Shown here piece after piece: positions 42,500-53,947 of a stretch of DNA of 64,000 nt. Origin of the DNA: Paenibacillus tuaregi. GTDB taxonomy: Bacteria; Bacillota; Bacilli; Paenibacillales; Paenibacillaceae. Below the pieces are notes generated by a model. That model was not told the origin of the DNA. It saw only the letters and a program-made list of their open reading frames with translations, and did no database searches. A program made the position numbers and the translations under genes. Each line of letters starts with the position of its first letter. Positions within the stretch are counted from its first letter, which is position 1. The stretch lies in contig NZ_LT575476.1 of assembly GCF_900086655.1 (NCBI RefSeq), positions 2,088,503 to 2,152,502 of the forward strand, written 5' to 3'.

Positions 42500-44097
42500 A
42501 GCTTAAAGCCTTACTGGTCGATGATGAAGCCCCTATCTTGAAGAATTTGACCAAAGTTCTTCCTTGGGAGGACATGGATTATGAGATTGTAGGTATGGCC
42601 AAGAATGGATTAGAAGCCCTTCGAATGGTGAGTGAGCACCAGCCCGATTTGATTTTGAGTGATATCCGGATGCCCGTTATGGATGGGATCAGCTTGATTA
42701 AAGAGCTTAGAAGCCAGGGCAATCTTTGTGAAGTTCTACTATTAACCGGTTATCAGGAATTTGAATATGCACGGGCAGCAATTCAATATAACGTGAAGGA
42801 CTACATTTGCAAGCCTATTGATTATGCAGAGCTGGAGTCAACCGTTCGTAGGATCGGTGAAGAGATTCGCGAGAAGAGAAGAAAATTGCTCAAGGAGCAG
42901 CAGATAGATCAGGTGGTCCACTGGGCTAATGAGAACTTTCTGCTTCATACCCTGCTCGGTCAGGAAGCGGATAAGGGCAAGCTGATATTGGATGAAGAAA
43001 GTCTGCTTGAACGTAAGGATTTTGCCGTTCTTGTCGTGGACATCGAAGGATATGCCCATCAATCCATTACATGGTCGATTCATGAGCGCAAGGCGTGGAA
43101 CCTTCATATTAAAGAGATGCTGCGGGAAACATTTGTTTCCATGCTCAAAGAACAGACTGTTCTCCAAATCCGGGAGGGGGAGTGGTGCATTGTGTTCTCT
43201 TCCGCGGGTTCCGGTGAAATCACGAAAGACCAGCTTTATCCCGGGTTCTTGGCTCTCCAGTCTTTGATTGAAAAGAAAGACTCTATGCAGCTGCGCATGT
43301 GTCTCGAGCATGGACCTGTGGCGCTTAATGAGATGTCCACCGTGTATCAACGAATGCAGCAGGCACTGATCCTGAACTCATCCAACGACTGGTTTGTAAG
43401 CGCTGATAAAACTACGGCCAAGGATGAAGCAGCTCCGCAAGGAGATATTCCATCACAGTGGAAATGGATTGAGCAGATCGGTACAGGGCTTCGCAACGGT
43501 GACAGTCAAGCGCTTCAACAGATGATAGGCGAGCTAAAACATTATGTGGGTCATCTGAATGAGAATGCGATCGGGCGGGCGGAGAAACTTCTCCATTATC
43601 TCCTGATTCACTTAGTTCGTGAGATGAGAGAGCTTCACATGCTTCCTGCTGATCAGGAAGAAGCCGTGTGGCAGCAGATGCAGCAATCCCTTAGCTTGAA
43701 AGAGCTGCTGTCCTTGCTGGTGTCCTTGATCGAGCGATCCAGAGAATCCGTATCGTCCAAGAAAACCTCCGAGCAGCTGATGCTGGCTGCCCAAGATTAT
43801 ATCCAGCACAAGCTTGGGAAAGATTTTGGCATTGAAGATATTGCAGAGTATCTAGGAATCAGCTGCAGTTATTTCTGTCTACTGTTCAAGAACCACTTTG
43901 GCGAGACCTTTGTCGAATACCTGACCAAGCAGCGGATGGAAATGGCCAAGTGCCTGCTGCGCAGCAGTGACAAGAGCATTGCCCAAATTGGCATAGGCGT
44001 AGGATATCAGGAGCGCCGATATTTCACCAAAGTATTCCAGAAATATATTGGGATGACTCCATCAGAATACCGCCTGAAGGAATCTCCCGCATCCTAA
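42496..44097 (+). CDS. YesN-type response regulator with AraC DNA-binding domain
   Basis: A 533-residue regulator starting with TTG, which overlaps the kinase stop. The receiver domain has LLVDDEAPI, the phospho-acceptor in LILSDIRMPVMDG and K in YICKPIDY. A middle region of about 250 residues is unassigned. The C-terminal 100 residues form an AraC domain (FGIEDIAEYLGISCSYFCLLFKNHFG and the GVGYQERRYFTKVFQKYIGMTP segment). It should activate the sugar importer promoter at 37.3 kb. Confidence 0.94.
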   Translation: MKLKALLVDDEAPILKNLTKVLPWEDMDYEIVGMAKNGLEALRMVSEHQPDLILSDIRMPVMDGISLIKELRSQGNLCEVLLLTGYQEFEYARAAIQYNVKDYICKPIDYAELESTVRRIGEEIREKRRKLLKEQQIDQVVHWANENFLLHTLLGQEADKGKLILDEESLLERKDFAVLVVDIEGYAHQSITWSIHERKAWNLHIKEMLRETFVSMLKEQTVLQIREGEWCIVFSSAGSGEITKDQLYPGFLALQSLIEKKDSMQLRMCLEHGPVALNEMSTVYQRMQQALILNSSNDWFVSADKTTAKDEAAPQGDIPSQWKWIEQIGTGLRNGDSQALQQMIGELKHYVGHLNENAIGRAEKLLHYLLIHLVREMRELHMLPADQEEAVWQQMQQSLSLKELLSLLVSLIERSRESVSSKKTSEQLMLAAQDYIQHKLGKDFGIEDIAEYLGISCSYFCLLFKNHFGETFVEYLTKQRMEMAKCLLRSSDKSIAQIGIGVGYQERRYFTKVFQKYIGMTPSEYRLKESPAS

Positions 44098-44115
44098 TTA
44101 AGAAGGTGCATTCAT

Positions 44116-45741
44116 TTGGTTCAATTAAGCAAACTTACCCTAGATGAAAAAATCGGGCAGCTGTTTATTTGCGGGTTTCACAGCCAAACACCGGACGAGC
44201 AAATCAAAACGCTGATCGAGCAGTACCATCTTGGCGGTGTCATATATTTCCGCCGTAATGTAAGCTCGGCTTCACAGCTCGCGGATCTTTCGCATAATCT
44301 GCAGGTTCTTTCCAAGCCGCTCAGCGAAATCCCGCTGTTCATTGCCATTGATCAGGAGGGCGGCATGGTCTCCCGGATTGATCACGACGGGGTCAGCCGG
44401 ATTCCGGGCAATATGTCCCTTGGAGCTGCAGGTGATCTCAAGTTAACCGAAGCGGCTGCCGCTCTGGGCGGCGAGGAGCTATACAAACTTGGGATTAATC
44501 TTAACTTTGCCCCGGTTGTTGATGTGAATAACAATCCGGTTAATCCGGTCATCGGGGTTCGCTCCTTCGGAGAAGATCCTAAGCTGGTCGCAGCTCACGG
44601 CGCTGCCGCTATCAAGGGATATCAGAACCAAGGCGTAAGCGCAACAGCCAAACATTTCCCAGGGCACGGGGACACAGCTGTGGATACCCACCTCGGGCTG
44701 GCGGTTGTTCCCCATGATAAAGAGCGTCTGGAACAGGTAGAACTGCTGCCTTTCCGCAAGGCGATTGAAGTAGGCGTGGATATGATCATGACGGCCCACG
44801 TGATCTTCCCGGCCTTTGAAAGCGAGGAGATCCCTGCAACCTTGTCTTATGGGGTGCTGACTAAGCTGCTCCGCCAGGAGCTTGGTTATGAGGGACTAAT
44901 TGTGACCGATTGTCTTGAAATGCACGCGATTTCCAAATCGGTTGGCATTCCCGAAGGGGCAGTGAAAGCATTGGAAGCCGGGGCGGATCTGATTCTGGTC
45001 AGTCATACTATGAAGGACCAGGTAGCCGCAATCAAGGCGGTACGTGCAGCCGTGGACAGCGGACGTCTGACTGAGGAACGGATTGATGCTTCCTTGGAGC
45101 GGATTCTGGCATTGAAAGAGAAGAGAATCGGGCAAATCAGCGATAAAGCACCAGAGGTAACGGTTCCTCTAACTCCCGCAGAGGAGTCCGAGCGAATCCT
45201 TCGCCAGATTGCTGAGAAGAGCATCACCTTGGTGACGGATGCCGGGAATAACCTTCCCCTTCGAACCGATGCCAGAACACTTGTAATCTGGGCTGAGGTC
45301 CGCCACTTTACTGAGGTTGATGAGCCGGCTCACTTCCGATATACGCTTGGCGAGGCTTTAGCGCCATACTTCCAAGTAGATGAGATACTGATTGGCTCGC
45401 ATCCGAAGAGCTCTGAAATCTCGGCTGCAATTGAGCGGAGTGCGGAATACAGCCAGATCGTTGTGGTTACTTATACCTCAGAGGGACGTCTACCGGAAGG
45501 CCAGAAGCTGTTGATTGAGGATTTAAATCAGCGTACGGGCGGCAAGCTCATTGTTGTTTCTGTTAGAAATCCGTATGACATCAATGAAATACCGGATGTC
45601 ACCACATACTTATGCGCTTATGAGAACCGTCCTGTAACGGTTGATGCCATTGCTAAGGTATTGGTTGGGCAGATTCAGGCTGAGGGAAAACTGCCAGTAA
45701 CCCTAAACAGCAGGTTCCCTGCGGAGGTTGCCTCTATATAA
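44116..45741 (+). CDS. GH3 beta-N-acetylhexosaminidase (NagZ-like)
   Basis: A 541-residue cytoplasmic enzyme with no signal peptide. The GH3 barrel has KHFPGHGDT at K179-T187, the histidine motif characteristic of NagZ-type N-acetylglucosaminidases, and the nucleophile D265 in IVTDCLEMH. A second, Rossmann-like GH3 domain covers residues about 370-535. The start is TTG at 44116 behind AAGAAGGTG. It would cut imported amino-sugar oligosaccharides. The last codon and the TAA stop (45736-45741) lie in the left end of a palindromic repeat element, so the native C-terminus may have been altered by the insertion. Confidence 0.9.
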   Translation: MVQLSKLTLDEKIGQLFICGFHSQTPDEQIKTLIEQYHLGGVIYFRRNVSSASQLADLSHNLQVLSKPLSEIPLFIAIDQEGGMVSRIDHDGVSRIPGNMSLGAAGDLKLTEAAAALGGEELYKLGINLNFAPVVDVNNNPVNPVIGVRSFGEDPKLVAAHGAAAIKGYQNQGVSATAKHFPGHGDTAVDTHLGLAVVPHDKERLEQVELLPFRKAIEVGVDMIMTAHVIFPAFESEEIPATLSYGVLTKLLRQELGYEGLIVTDCLEMHAISKSVGIPEGAVKALEAGADLILVSHTMKDQVAAIKAVRAAVDSGRLTEERIDASLERILALKEKRIGQISDKAPEVTVPLTPAEESERILRQIAEKSITLVTDAGNNLPLRTDARTLVIWAEVRHFTEVDEPAHFRYTLGEALAPYFQVDEILIGSHPKSSEISAAIERSAEYSQIVVVTYTSEGRLPEGQKLLIEDLNQRTGGKLIVVSVRNPYDINEIPDVTTYLCAYENRPVTVDAIAKVLVGQIQAEGKLPVTLNSRFPAEVASI

Positions 45742-45932
45742 AACGAACTTTAAAAAGTAACCTCTCTCAGCGGAGAGGCCGAGTGATTCTGAAGAAGCGG
45801 AGCGTTCTCCTTTGTCTCCGAAATGCTCCAATGGATATCTAGTTCAAGGATTTCGGAGACAACAGCGGCCTTAAAGAACACTCGGCATCGTAGCGCCCCA
45901 TAAGGGTAACCTTCATAAGTTCATTTTATATA
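45735..45932. mobile_element. Palindromic MITE-like repeat, copy 2
   Basis: A 198-bp element homologous to 12982-13178 and in the same orientation. Ends: TATATAAAACGAACTT and AAGTTCATTTTATATA, a nearly perfect inverted repeat. It shares the blocks AGCGGAGAGG, GAGTGATTCTGAAGAAGCGG, TTTGTCTCCGAAATGC, TTTCGGAGACAACAG, GAACACTCGGCATCG and GGTAACCTTCATAAGTT with copy 1. The left end supplies the stop codon of the GH3 gene. No coding sequence is present. Copy 1 differs at many positions between these blocks, so the two insertions are not recent duplicates. Confidence 0.75.
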
Positions 45933-45968
45933 GTTAAGAACGACCGGACTTATACCTATTATGTAAGA

Positions 45969-46018
45969 ATGGCCCTGCTTCTCTTGTGTTGAACACAGTG
46001 GGAGCAGGGCCATTTGTG
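45969..46018 (+). terminator. Hairpin terminator downstream of the second repeat element
   Basis: ATGGCCCTGCT (45969-45979) pairs perfectly with AGCAGGGCCAT (46003-46013), followed by TTTGTG. It probably ends the importer operon, reading through the repeat. The remaining bases to 46103 show only the zur ribosome site. Confidence 0.7.
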
Positions 46019-46103
46019 CTAAAGGCTTGCCTAGATTGACTCTATCTTTTATTTACGGCATTATGAATAATAGACAGATTTGTCAGGGCAGGAGGAAAAG
46101 CAT

Positions 46104-46553
46104 ATGCTGTCGACAGAACAGATCATCCGTATCATGTCCGCGCAAGGACTCCGGATTACGGATCAGCGTAGGACGCTGGCCAAGTTGTTTTCGGAAACAG
46201 AAGGATATTTGACCCCCAAAGATGTTTATGACTATATGTGCAAAAAATACAGCGGACTCAGCTTTGATACCGTCTACCGCAACCTGAGGGTCATGGAGGA
46301 GCTTGGGGCGATCGAACAGGTTGTATTTGAAGATGGGCTTAAATTCAGAGGCGGATGCAGCGAGAATCACCATCATCACCATATGATATGCCTGCAGTGT
46401 GAGAAGACCTATCCGATTCATTTCTGCCCAATGCCGCTTACGGATGCGCCAGAACAATTCCAGGTGGTTAAGCACAAGTTTGAGGTGTTCGGCTACTGCA
46501 AGAACTGCCGTGTGGACCGGGAGCAGCCAAAGCCGGTAGGACAAGAGGGTTGA
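46104..46553 (+). CDS. zur: Zur, zinc-responsive Fur-family repressor
   Basis: A 149-residue Fur-family regulator. The ATG at 46104 follows AGGAGGAAA and is preferred to an in-frame start at 46080. The DNA-binding domain includes [26 protein letters not shown]. The metal sites are seen in [17 protein letters not shown] and YCKNC: two CxxC motifs hold the structural zinc, and the histidine run gives regulatory ligands. Features fit Zur more than PerR or Fur, because C-x-x-C pairs are combined with a His-rich loop and the znuACB operon, 3 kb away, has a Zur box. yidD follows directly. Confidence 0.88.
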   Translation: MLSTEQIIRIMSAQGLRITDQRRTLAKLFSETEGYLTPKDVYDYMCKKYSGLSFDTVYRNLRVMEELGAIEQVVFEDGLKFRGGCSENHHHHHMICLQCEKTYPIHFCPMPLTDAPEQFQVVKHKFEVFGYCKNCRVDREQPKPVGQEG

Positions 46554-46557
46554 TCAC

Positions 46558-46812
46558 ATGTCAATAGGGCGCAAAATGGTGCAGGGACCCATTCATGTTT
46601 ACCGCAAATTCATCTCTCCCTTGAAGCCGCCAACCTGCCGGTTCTATCCGACCTGTTCCGCTTATGCTTTGGAGGCGGTTGAGGTCCATGGGGCGCTGAA
46701 AGGCTCCTGGTTAGCGGCGAAAAGAATTGCCAAGTGCCACCCGTTTCATCCGGGCGGCCTCGATCCTGTACCTCCCCGCAAAACGGTTAACCGGGAAAGG
46801 GCAGAGGGATGA
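46558..46812 (+). CDS. yidD: YidD membrane protein insertion efficiency factor
   Basis: An 84-residue basic, amphipathic protein with the family signature [19 protein letters not shown] and a C-terminal [14 protein letters not shown]. It assists YidC in membrane insertion, and sits at the membrane face. It follows zur by 4 nt, so the two are likely co-transcribed, an arrangement with no clear functional link. Confidence 0.95.
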   Translation: MSIGRKMVQGPIHVYRKFISPLKPPTCRFYPTCSAYALEAVEVHGALKGSWLAAKRIAKCHPFHPGGLDPVPPRKTVNRERAEG

Positions 46813-46867
46813 CTTGACAGTCCTCATGACTTTTCATATATTTTATATAAATGATTTGCATATCCAT

Positions 46868-47153
46868 TTCCTGTGAACGGATAAGTACGAAGCATCCGCC
46901 AGTACAGAGAGCCGGGGTAAGCTGTGAGCCGGTCTGGAGGGACTTTGGAAGATGGTCCGGGAGGAACTGCTTTCGAGCTGTCAGCCATGGTCTGGACGGT
47001 CTGAGTAAGGGGGCAGCGCAGAACCAGCGTTAAGGGTGCGTCTACATTCAGACGGAAATTGAGCCTGGGAATTGCATGGATGAATCCTGGGGAATTTGGG
47101 TGGTACCACGTGAGAACTCTCTCGTCCCATTGCGGGCGGGAGTTTTTTTGTTT
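46868..47153 (+). ncRNA. T-box leader of metG
   Basis: The T-box sequence GGGTGGTACCACG lies at about 47098-47110, and is followed by a terminator: CTCTCGTCCC pairs with GGGCGGGAG around ATTGC, then a run of seven Ts. Stem I carries the AGAGAGCC and GTGAGCC segments. The specifier is probably ATG at 46952-46954 (in TTTGGAAGATGG), which matches methionine. Uncharged tRNA-Met would stabilise the antiterminator and let metG be transcribed. Confidence 0.92.
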
Positions 47154-47214
47154 TGCCGCAGAAGAAGATGGGCTTTACAGAAGTGATTTGGAAGTATGGT
47201 TTTCATGCGGATAA

Positions 47215-49260
<2,046 letters not shown>

Positions 49261-49288
49261 TCGCTGAACTCAGCTTATGTAGATGTAG

Positions 49289-49337
49289 AAAGACCTTTTC
49301 TAGTGGAACCTTTTCCATTAGAAAAGGTCTTTTTTTC
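49289..49337 (+). terminator. Terminator of metG
   Basis: AAAGACCTTTTCTA (49289-49302) pairs perfectly with TAGAAAAGGTCTTT (49319-49332), followed by TTTTTC. Confidence 0.95.
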
Positions 49338-49365
49338 TTTTGGCAGGGAACAATGGAACTCGGGG

Positions 49366-49415
49366 TTGACATTCATTTTATAGTGACCCTATAATTCTCT
49401 TTGTAATTATTACGA
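49366..49415 (+). promoter_or_regulatory. znuACB promoter with Zur box
   Basis: TTGACA (49366-49371) and TATAAT (49390-49395) are 18 nt apart. TTGTAATTATTACGA at 49401-49415 matches the Zur core TCGTAATNATTACGA at all but one position and lies across the predicted start of transcription, so zinc-loaded Zur would block the promoter. Confidence 0.8.
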
Positions 49416-49434
49416 ATAGGGAAGGCGAAAGATT

Positions 49435-50385
49435 ATGAAAATTAGATTTGGCGGGGCTCTTATTGGACTCTTAATTATAGGTATACTGGCTGGCTGCGGC
49501 CGAGGCGGGAACGGTCAGCTTGTGGAAGGCAAAGTCAATGTGGTAACCAGTTTCTACCCGATCTACGAATTCGCTTCCGCCATAGGAGGCGAGGATGCCA
49601 ACGTCATTAATCTGCTGCCTGCCGGTGTGGAGCCGCATGAGTGGACCCCGCGCAGTAATGACATGATAACGGCTTCCAACGCACAGCTGTTTCTCTACAA
49701 TGGAGCTGGACTTGAGGGCTGGGTCCCTAATTTTCTAAAGGGACTGAGCAAAGATTCCAAAGTGACAACCGTAGAGGTAAGCAAGGGAATTAAGCTGATC
49801 GAGGCTGAAGAGAGCGAAGATGGACATGATCACGGCGGTGCAAATGCTTCTCCAGAAGCTCATCTGACGGACCCGCATACATGGGTCAGCCCAAAATCAG
49901 CGATGCAGATTGCAAAGAACATTAAAGACAGCTACATTCAGGTAGACCCCGCCCATAAGAGCGGATATGAGGCGCGTTATCAGCAGCTCTCGGATCAGCT
50001 GGCAAAGCTGGACACGAAGTTCACCACAGAATTATCTAAAATGAGCAAAAAAGAAATTGTGGTCTCTCATCAAGCATTTGGATATCTGTGCCGGGATTAT
50101 GGATTGACACAGCATGCCATTATGGGCTTATCACCTGATGCCGAACCACGGGCACAGGACATCATTAAACTTTCCAAGATTGTCAAAGAGGAGAAGATTA
50201 AATATATCTTCTTCGAAGAGCTGGTCTCGGATAAGCTGGCCCGCACGCTGGCCAGTGAGACAGGGGTGCAGACCCTTGTGCTAAATCCGGTGGAGGGTCT
50301 CACCAAACAGGAAGAGCAGAACAAAGATAATTACTTCACCCTGATGGAGAAGAATTTGCAAAATCTGATTCTAGCTTTACAATAA
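49435..50385 (+). CDS. znuA: Zinc-binding lipoprotein of the Znu ABC importer
   Basis: A 316-residue cluster A-I binding protein. The signal peptide ends in LAGC with C21 lipidated. Metal ligands are in PHEWTPRSND, the flexible loop ESEDGHDHGGANA rich in His and acidic residues (typical of zinc rather than manganese binders), LTDPHTWVSPK, VVSHQAFGYL and FEELVSDK. GGGAAGG precedes the ATG. Zur control of its promoter supports zinc as ligand. Confidence 0.93.
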   Translation: MKIRFGGALIGLLIIGILAGCGRGGNGQLVEGKVNVVTSFYPIYEFASAIGGEDANVINLLPAGVEPHEWTPRSNDMITASNAQLFLYNGAGLEGWVPNFLKGLSKDSKVTTVEVSKGIKLIEAEESEDGHDHGGANASPEAHLTDPHTWVSPKSAMQIAKNIKDSYIQVDPAHKSGYEARYQQLSDQLAKLDTKFTTELSKMSKKEIVVSHQAFGYLCRDYGLTQHAIMGLSPDAEPRAQDIIKLSKIVKEEKIKYIFFEELVSDKLARTLASETGVQTLVLNPVEGLTKQEEQNKDNYFTLMEKNLQNLILALQ

Positions 50386-50421
50386 AGATAGTTATTCCAA
50401 GGAAATGGAAGGCGGCCGCTT

Positions 50422-51186
50422 ATGAGCTTAGAAAGCAACCAGCAAGCAGCATTTTGTCATCAGAATATACTTGATATTGAAGGGGTGTCCTTCTCGTATA
50501 GAGATCAGAAGGTAATTACAGACCTCAGCTTCTCCGCCAAGGAACGGGATTTCGTCGGTGTCATTGGCTCGAATGGGACGGGGAAGACTACGCTCCTGAA
50601 AATGATTGTAGGGCTGCTCTCCCCTTCCCAAGGGAGCATTAGGCTGTTCGGTCAGCCGATACAGAAATTCAAAGACTGGGAACGTATCGGTTATGTTCCC
50701 CAGAAGAATGCCTTCAATCCGCTGTTTCCCGCCACTGTGCGGGAAGTTGTGCTTTCCGGGCTGTACTGCAACACGAAGATCTTCCGCAGGATGAATAAGT
50801 CCGACCATCAGAAATGTGCGGACGCTATGGAGGTCATGCGGATCACGGATATCGCTGACAAGCGGATCGGCCAGCTGTCAGGTGGACAGCAGCAGCGAGT
50901 GTTCTTGGCCCGTGCGCTTATTAATCATCCAGATTTGTTGATCCTGGATGAGCCTACAGTCGGAATTGACGTTCAGACGCAGGCTGATTTTTTTGAACTG
51001 ATTTTCCACATGCATGCCCATCATCACATGACCTTCCTTATGGTCTCTCATGATATTGAGATGATTGAAGGATACCTGGGCAAGGAGCCGCGTGACCGCT
51101 GCGGTGGGATTAAATTCTATGTAAGACACTCCCATGATCAGGATTGCGGGATATCGGATCTTCAGCATTCCCTGAATACGATGTAA
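50422..51186 (+). CDS. znuC: Zinc ABC importer ATP-binding protein
   Basis: A 254-residue ATPase with Walker A GSNGTGKTT (residues 49-57), signature LSGGQQQRVFLAR, Walker B LLILDEPTVGID and the switch histidine in LMVSHDIEMI. The C-terminal extension after about residue 220 (CGGIKFYVRHSHDQDCG) has Cys and His residues that might bind zinc. It lies 36 nt after znuA. Confidence 0.94.
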   Translation: MSLESNQQAAFCHQNILDIEGVSFSYRDQKVITDLSFSAKERDFVGVIGSNGTGKTTLLKMIVGLLSPSQGSIRLFGQPIQKFKDWERIGYVPQKNAFNPLFPATVREVVLSGLYCNTKIFRRMNKSDHQKCADAMEVMRITDIADKRIGQLSGGQQQRVFLARALINHPDLLILDEPTVGIDVQTQADFFELIFHMHAHHHMTFLMVSHDIEMIEGYLGKEPRDRCGGIKFYVRHSHDQDCGISDLQHSLNTM

Positions 51187-51234
51187 TGATCTGCCCCAGG
51201 GTTCGATAGATATATTTTGAAGGAGATATGAAAC

Positions 51235-52038
51235 TTGGAGATTTTAACCGTTGATTTTTTTCAGAGGGCGCTTGCCGGTGGGATTCTTATCGGAATCACG
51301 GCTCCGCTTATTGGCATCTTTCTCGTACTTCGCAGATTGTCGATGATCGGGGACACGCTGGCACATGTCACGATTGCTGGGGTTGCGCTCGGTTTTCTAA
51401 TCAATATCTATCCGATTGCCATTGGTCTGATCTTCGCGATTGTGGCTTCATTTGCGATTGAGAAGCTGCGTAAGGCCTACCGGGGATATGCTGAGCTGTC
51501 CATAGCCATCATCATGTCTGGTGGTGTCGCTTTGGCCTCCCTGTTCTTCACGCTAGGAATGGGATATAATACCGATGTTGTGAGTTATTTATTCGGCAGT
51601 ATTTATACATTGGATACAACGGATTTGTACGTGGTCGGCGCGGTCACTGTGCTCGTTGTAGTTGGAATCGGTCTGTTCTTCAAAGAATTCTTCCTGCTTA
51701 CCTTTGAAGAGGATGCCGCCGCGGTAAGTGGACTTCCCGTGAAATGGCTGAATTTATTGATTACCGTCATGACCGCCTTGGTCATTAGCACCGCAATCAA
51801 GATTGTTGGGGCACTTCTCGTATCCGCCTTAATTACGATCCCGGCAGCCTGCAGTTTATTAATTGCACGAAGCTTCAAAAGCTCGGTTGTCTTCTCGGTT
51901 GTGATTGCTGAGATTGCTGTGGTTCTGGGACTCATGGTTGCAGGAATCTGGAACCTGGCTCCTGGCGCAACGATTGTTCTGCTGCTGATTGCCATGCTGA
52001 TTCTGACTCTTCTGGGTAAAAGGGGTTTTACCGCGTAA
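51235..52038 (+). CDS. znuB: Zinc ABC importer permease
   Basis: A 267-residue integral membrane protein of the ABC-3 family with eight or so helices. Family segments include RRLSMIGDTLAHVTIAGVALG and GALLVSALITIPAACSLLIARS. It starts with TTG at 51235; an ATG at 51228 leads to a stop after eight codons and is not used. AAGGAG lies 9 nt upstream. With znuA and znuC it completes the importer. Confidence 0.94.
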   Translation: MEILTVDFFQRALAGGILIGITAPLIGIFLVLRRLSMIGDTLAHVTIAGVALGFLINIYPIAIGLIFAIVASFAIEKLRKAYRGYAELSIAIIMSGGVALASLFFTLGMGYNTDVVSYLFGSIYTLDTTDLYVVGAVTVLVVVGIGLFFKEFFLLTFEEDAAAVSGLPVKWLNLLITVMTALVISTAIKIVGALLVSALITIPAACSLLIARSFKSSVVFSVVIAEIAVVLGLMVAGIWNLAPGATIVLLLIAMLILTLLGKRGFTA

Positions 52039-52063
52039 TTTCTTCAATCAGAGGGAGGAACTT

Positions 52064-52777
52064 ATGCCGGATCTTAATATTTGGGTGGCTTTCGCGGCAG
52101 GGATCGCTTCATTTATTTCACCCTGCTGTTTGCCTTTGTACCCATCTTATCTATCCTACATAACAGGAATGTCCGTTCAAACACTGCGAAGTGAGCAGGA
52201 TAGGCCAAACGTCCGCTTCCGGACGATGACCCATACGCTCGCTTTTATTTTAGGTTTCTCTGCCGTTTTCTACACGCTTGGATTCGGGGCGGGGATGTTT
52301 GGCCAGCTGTTCAATGAATATCGGGACCTGATCCGCCAATTATCAGCGATACTCATAATCGTGATGGGGTTATTCCTGTTAGGACTGTTCCAACCCCAGT
52401 TCTTGATGAAGGAACGCAAGATGCAGTTTAAATTCAAACCGGCGGGGTACGTAGGCTCCTTCATTCTCGGAATCGGCTTCTCTGCAGGCTGGTCCCCGTG
52501 TGTTGGGCCAATTCTAATGTCTATCATTGCCTTGTCCGCAAGCGCTCCCGGCACGTGGCTGGGGCTGATTACCGCTTACTCCGTAGGCTTTGCCCTGCCT
52601 TTTTTTGTACTGGCCTTCTTCATCGGCTCAACGAAGTGGATTCTTCGCTACTCCGGCCTGATGATGAAGATTGGCGGTGCTCTTATGGTGCTAATGGGGC
52701 TTCTGCTGTTTACGAACCGGATGACCTACATTACGATCTGGCTGCAGAGCATCACCCCGGATTGGCTTAAATTTTAA
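52064..52777 (+). CDS. ccdA: CcdA, thiol-disulfide electron carrier for cytochrome c maturation
   Basis: A 237-residue polytopic membrane protein with six helices. The two redox cysteines are in ISPCCLPLYPSYL and GWSPCVGPIL, the standard CcdA motifs. It carries electrons from cytoplasmic thioredoxin to the outer face to keep apocytochrome c and sporulation thiol proteins reduced. AGGGAGGAAC precedes the ATG. The stop overlaps the convergent splB gene by 4 nt, so there is no room for a separate terminator. Confidence 0.94.
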   Translation: MPDLNIWVAFAAGIASFISPCCLPLYPSYLSYITGMSVQTLRSEQDRPNVRFRTMTHTLAFILGFSAVFYTLGFGAGMFGQLFNEYRDLIRQLSAILIIVMGLFLLGLFQPQFLMKERKMQFKFKPAGYVGSFILGIGFSAGWSPCVGPILMSIIALSASAPGTWLGLITAYSVGFALPFFVLAFFIGSTKWILRYSGLMMKIGGALMVLMGLLLFTNRMTYITIWLQSITPDWLKF

Positions 52778-53844
52778 GTGAAATAATCAATACAGGCATA
52801 AGGAAAATGCTCAAAAATCCGCTCTGTGATATATTCGCGCAGGGCGGTTTGCTGTTCGTCCGGATAAACATATTTATACTGGCCATAACGGCCCCATTTC
52901 TTCTTGCGCTTCTCGATATCCATCTCAAGTTTGGTTTTCGGGTAGCGCTTCTCGATGGTCGCTTTAGCTGTCTTGGTGAAGCGGTGCTGGATCATTTCGA
53001 AGGTCAGGTCTTTTACCGGTTCTTTTGGCATGGCAGCCGCCAAGCGCTTGAGCAGATCGCCATACCCTTCCTCCCAGCCTTCATACCAGATAATGGGGGC
53101 AATGATGAATCCAAGCGGATAGCCTGCTTCGGCAACTTTCCCGGCAGCCGAAATCCGCTCCTCGAACGAAGAGGTGGCAGGTTCGAATTGACGGATAACA
53201 TAGTCCGAGTTAATGCTGAATCGGATGCGGGTGTGATCATTATGCTTGAGCTTTAAGAAGGGCTCGACATGGTGAAACTTCGTGACAAAACGAAGCCGGC
53301 CGTATTCTTCCTTGGCCATAAATTCAATGAGCTCGGTTAATGAGCCTGTAATATGCTCCAGGCCGACCGGATCAGAAGTACAGGCGGCTTCAAAGCGTGT
53401 GATTTCAGGAATCCGCTCATCAATATACTTTTTGGCGGCGGCAATAACATCATCTGTATTCACATATACACGGATGTACGGCTTGGCGCCAAGTGTGGTT
53501 TGAAGGTAACAATAATGACAGTGGCCCATACAGCCGGTCGAAATGGGGATGGCATACTCAGCGGACGGCTTAGACTGGTCAAAGGTCAGCGTTTTTCGCA
53601 CACCAACGACAAGAGTCCGTTTGGCATTTTTATATTGCTGGAGCTCGGTATCGCCGGGAAGACCTGTTATGCGGTTATGCGAGCCGGTCATTTTGTAAGG
53701 AATATCTTGGGACTTTACCCAGTCCATAATTCTGAGTCCCTTCGGATATTCCAGTGCCCCCGGTTCAAAATAGACAAAGTCGGGAATAAAAGGTTTAGTA
53801 TGTGCGCGCGGCTTTACGGGTGGCTCCGCAACACGGATAGACAT
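52774..53844 (-). CDS. splB: Spore photoproduct lyase (radical SAM)
   Basis: A 356-residue radical-SAM enzyme that reverses the thymine dimer (spore photoproduct) when spores germinate. The cluster cysteines are C105, C109 and C112 (GCMGHCHYC), and the catalytic C155 is in EAACTSD. The spacing of 50 between first and last of these equals that of the Bacillus subtilis enzyme. The ATG at 53844 follows GGAGG by 7 nt; an in-frame extension to 54063 is not needed. It is divergent from mntR and convergent on ccdA with a 4-nt overlap. Confidence 0.95.
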   Translation of the reverse strand: MSIRVAEPPVKPRAHTKPFIPDFVYFEPGALEYPKGLRIMDWVKSQDIPYKMTGSHNRITGLPGDTELQQYKNAKRTLVVGVRKTLTFDQSKPSAEYAIPISTGCMGHCHYCYLQTTLGAKPYIRVYVNTDDVIAAAKKYIDERIPEITRFEAACTSDPVGLEHITGSLTELIEFMAKEEYGRLRFVTKFHHVEPFLKLKHNDHTRIRFSINSDYVIRQFEPATSSFEERISAAGKVAEAGYPLGFIIAPIIWYEGWEEGYGDLLKRLAAAMPKEPVKDLTFEMIQHRFTKTAKATIEKRYPKTKLEMDIEKRKKKWGRYGQYKYVYPDEQQTALREYITERIFEHFPYACIDYFT

Positions 53845-53947
53845 TGCTTCAACCTCCACTCTTAAAGGGAATGTAGTTATTGTGTGTGCGCAGGGACCCT
53901 TAAAGTCATGGCAATAATGAGCAGGAAGCTTAGAAGGATACGGCACC

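Noticed and set aside
46851..47033. 60-codon open frame in the metG leader
   Set aside because: It lies within stem I and the specifier region of the T-box RNA.
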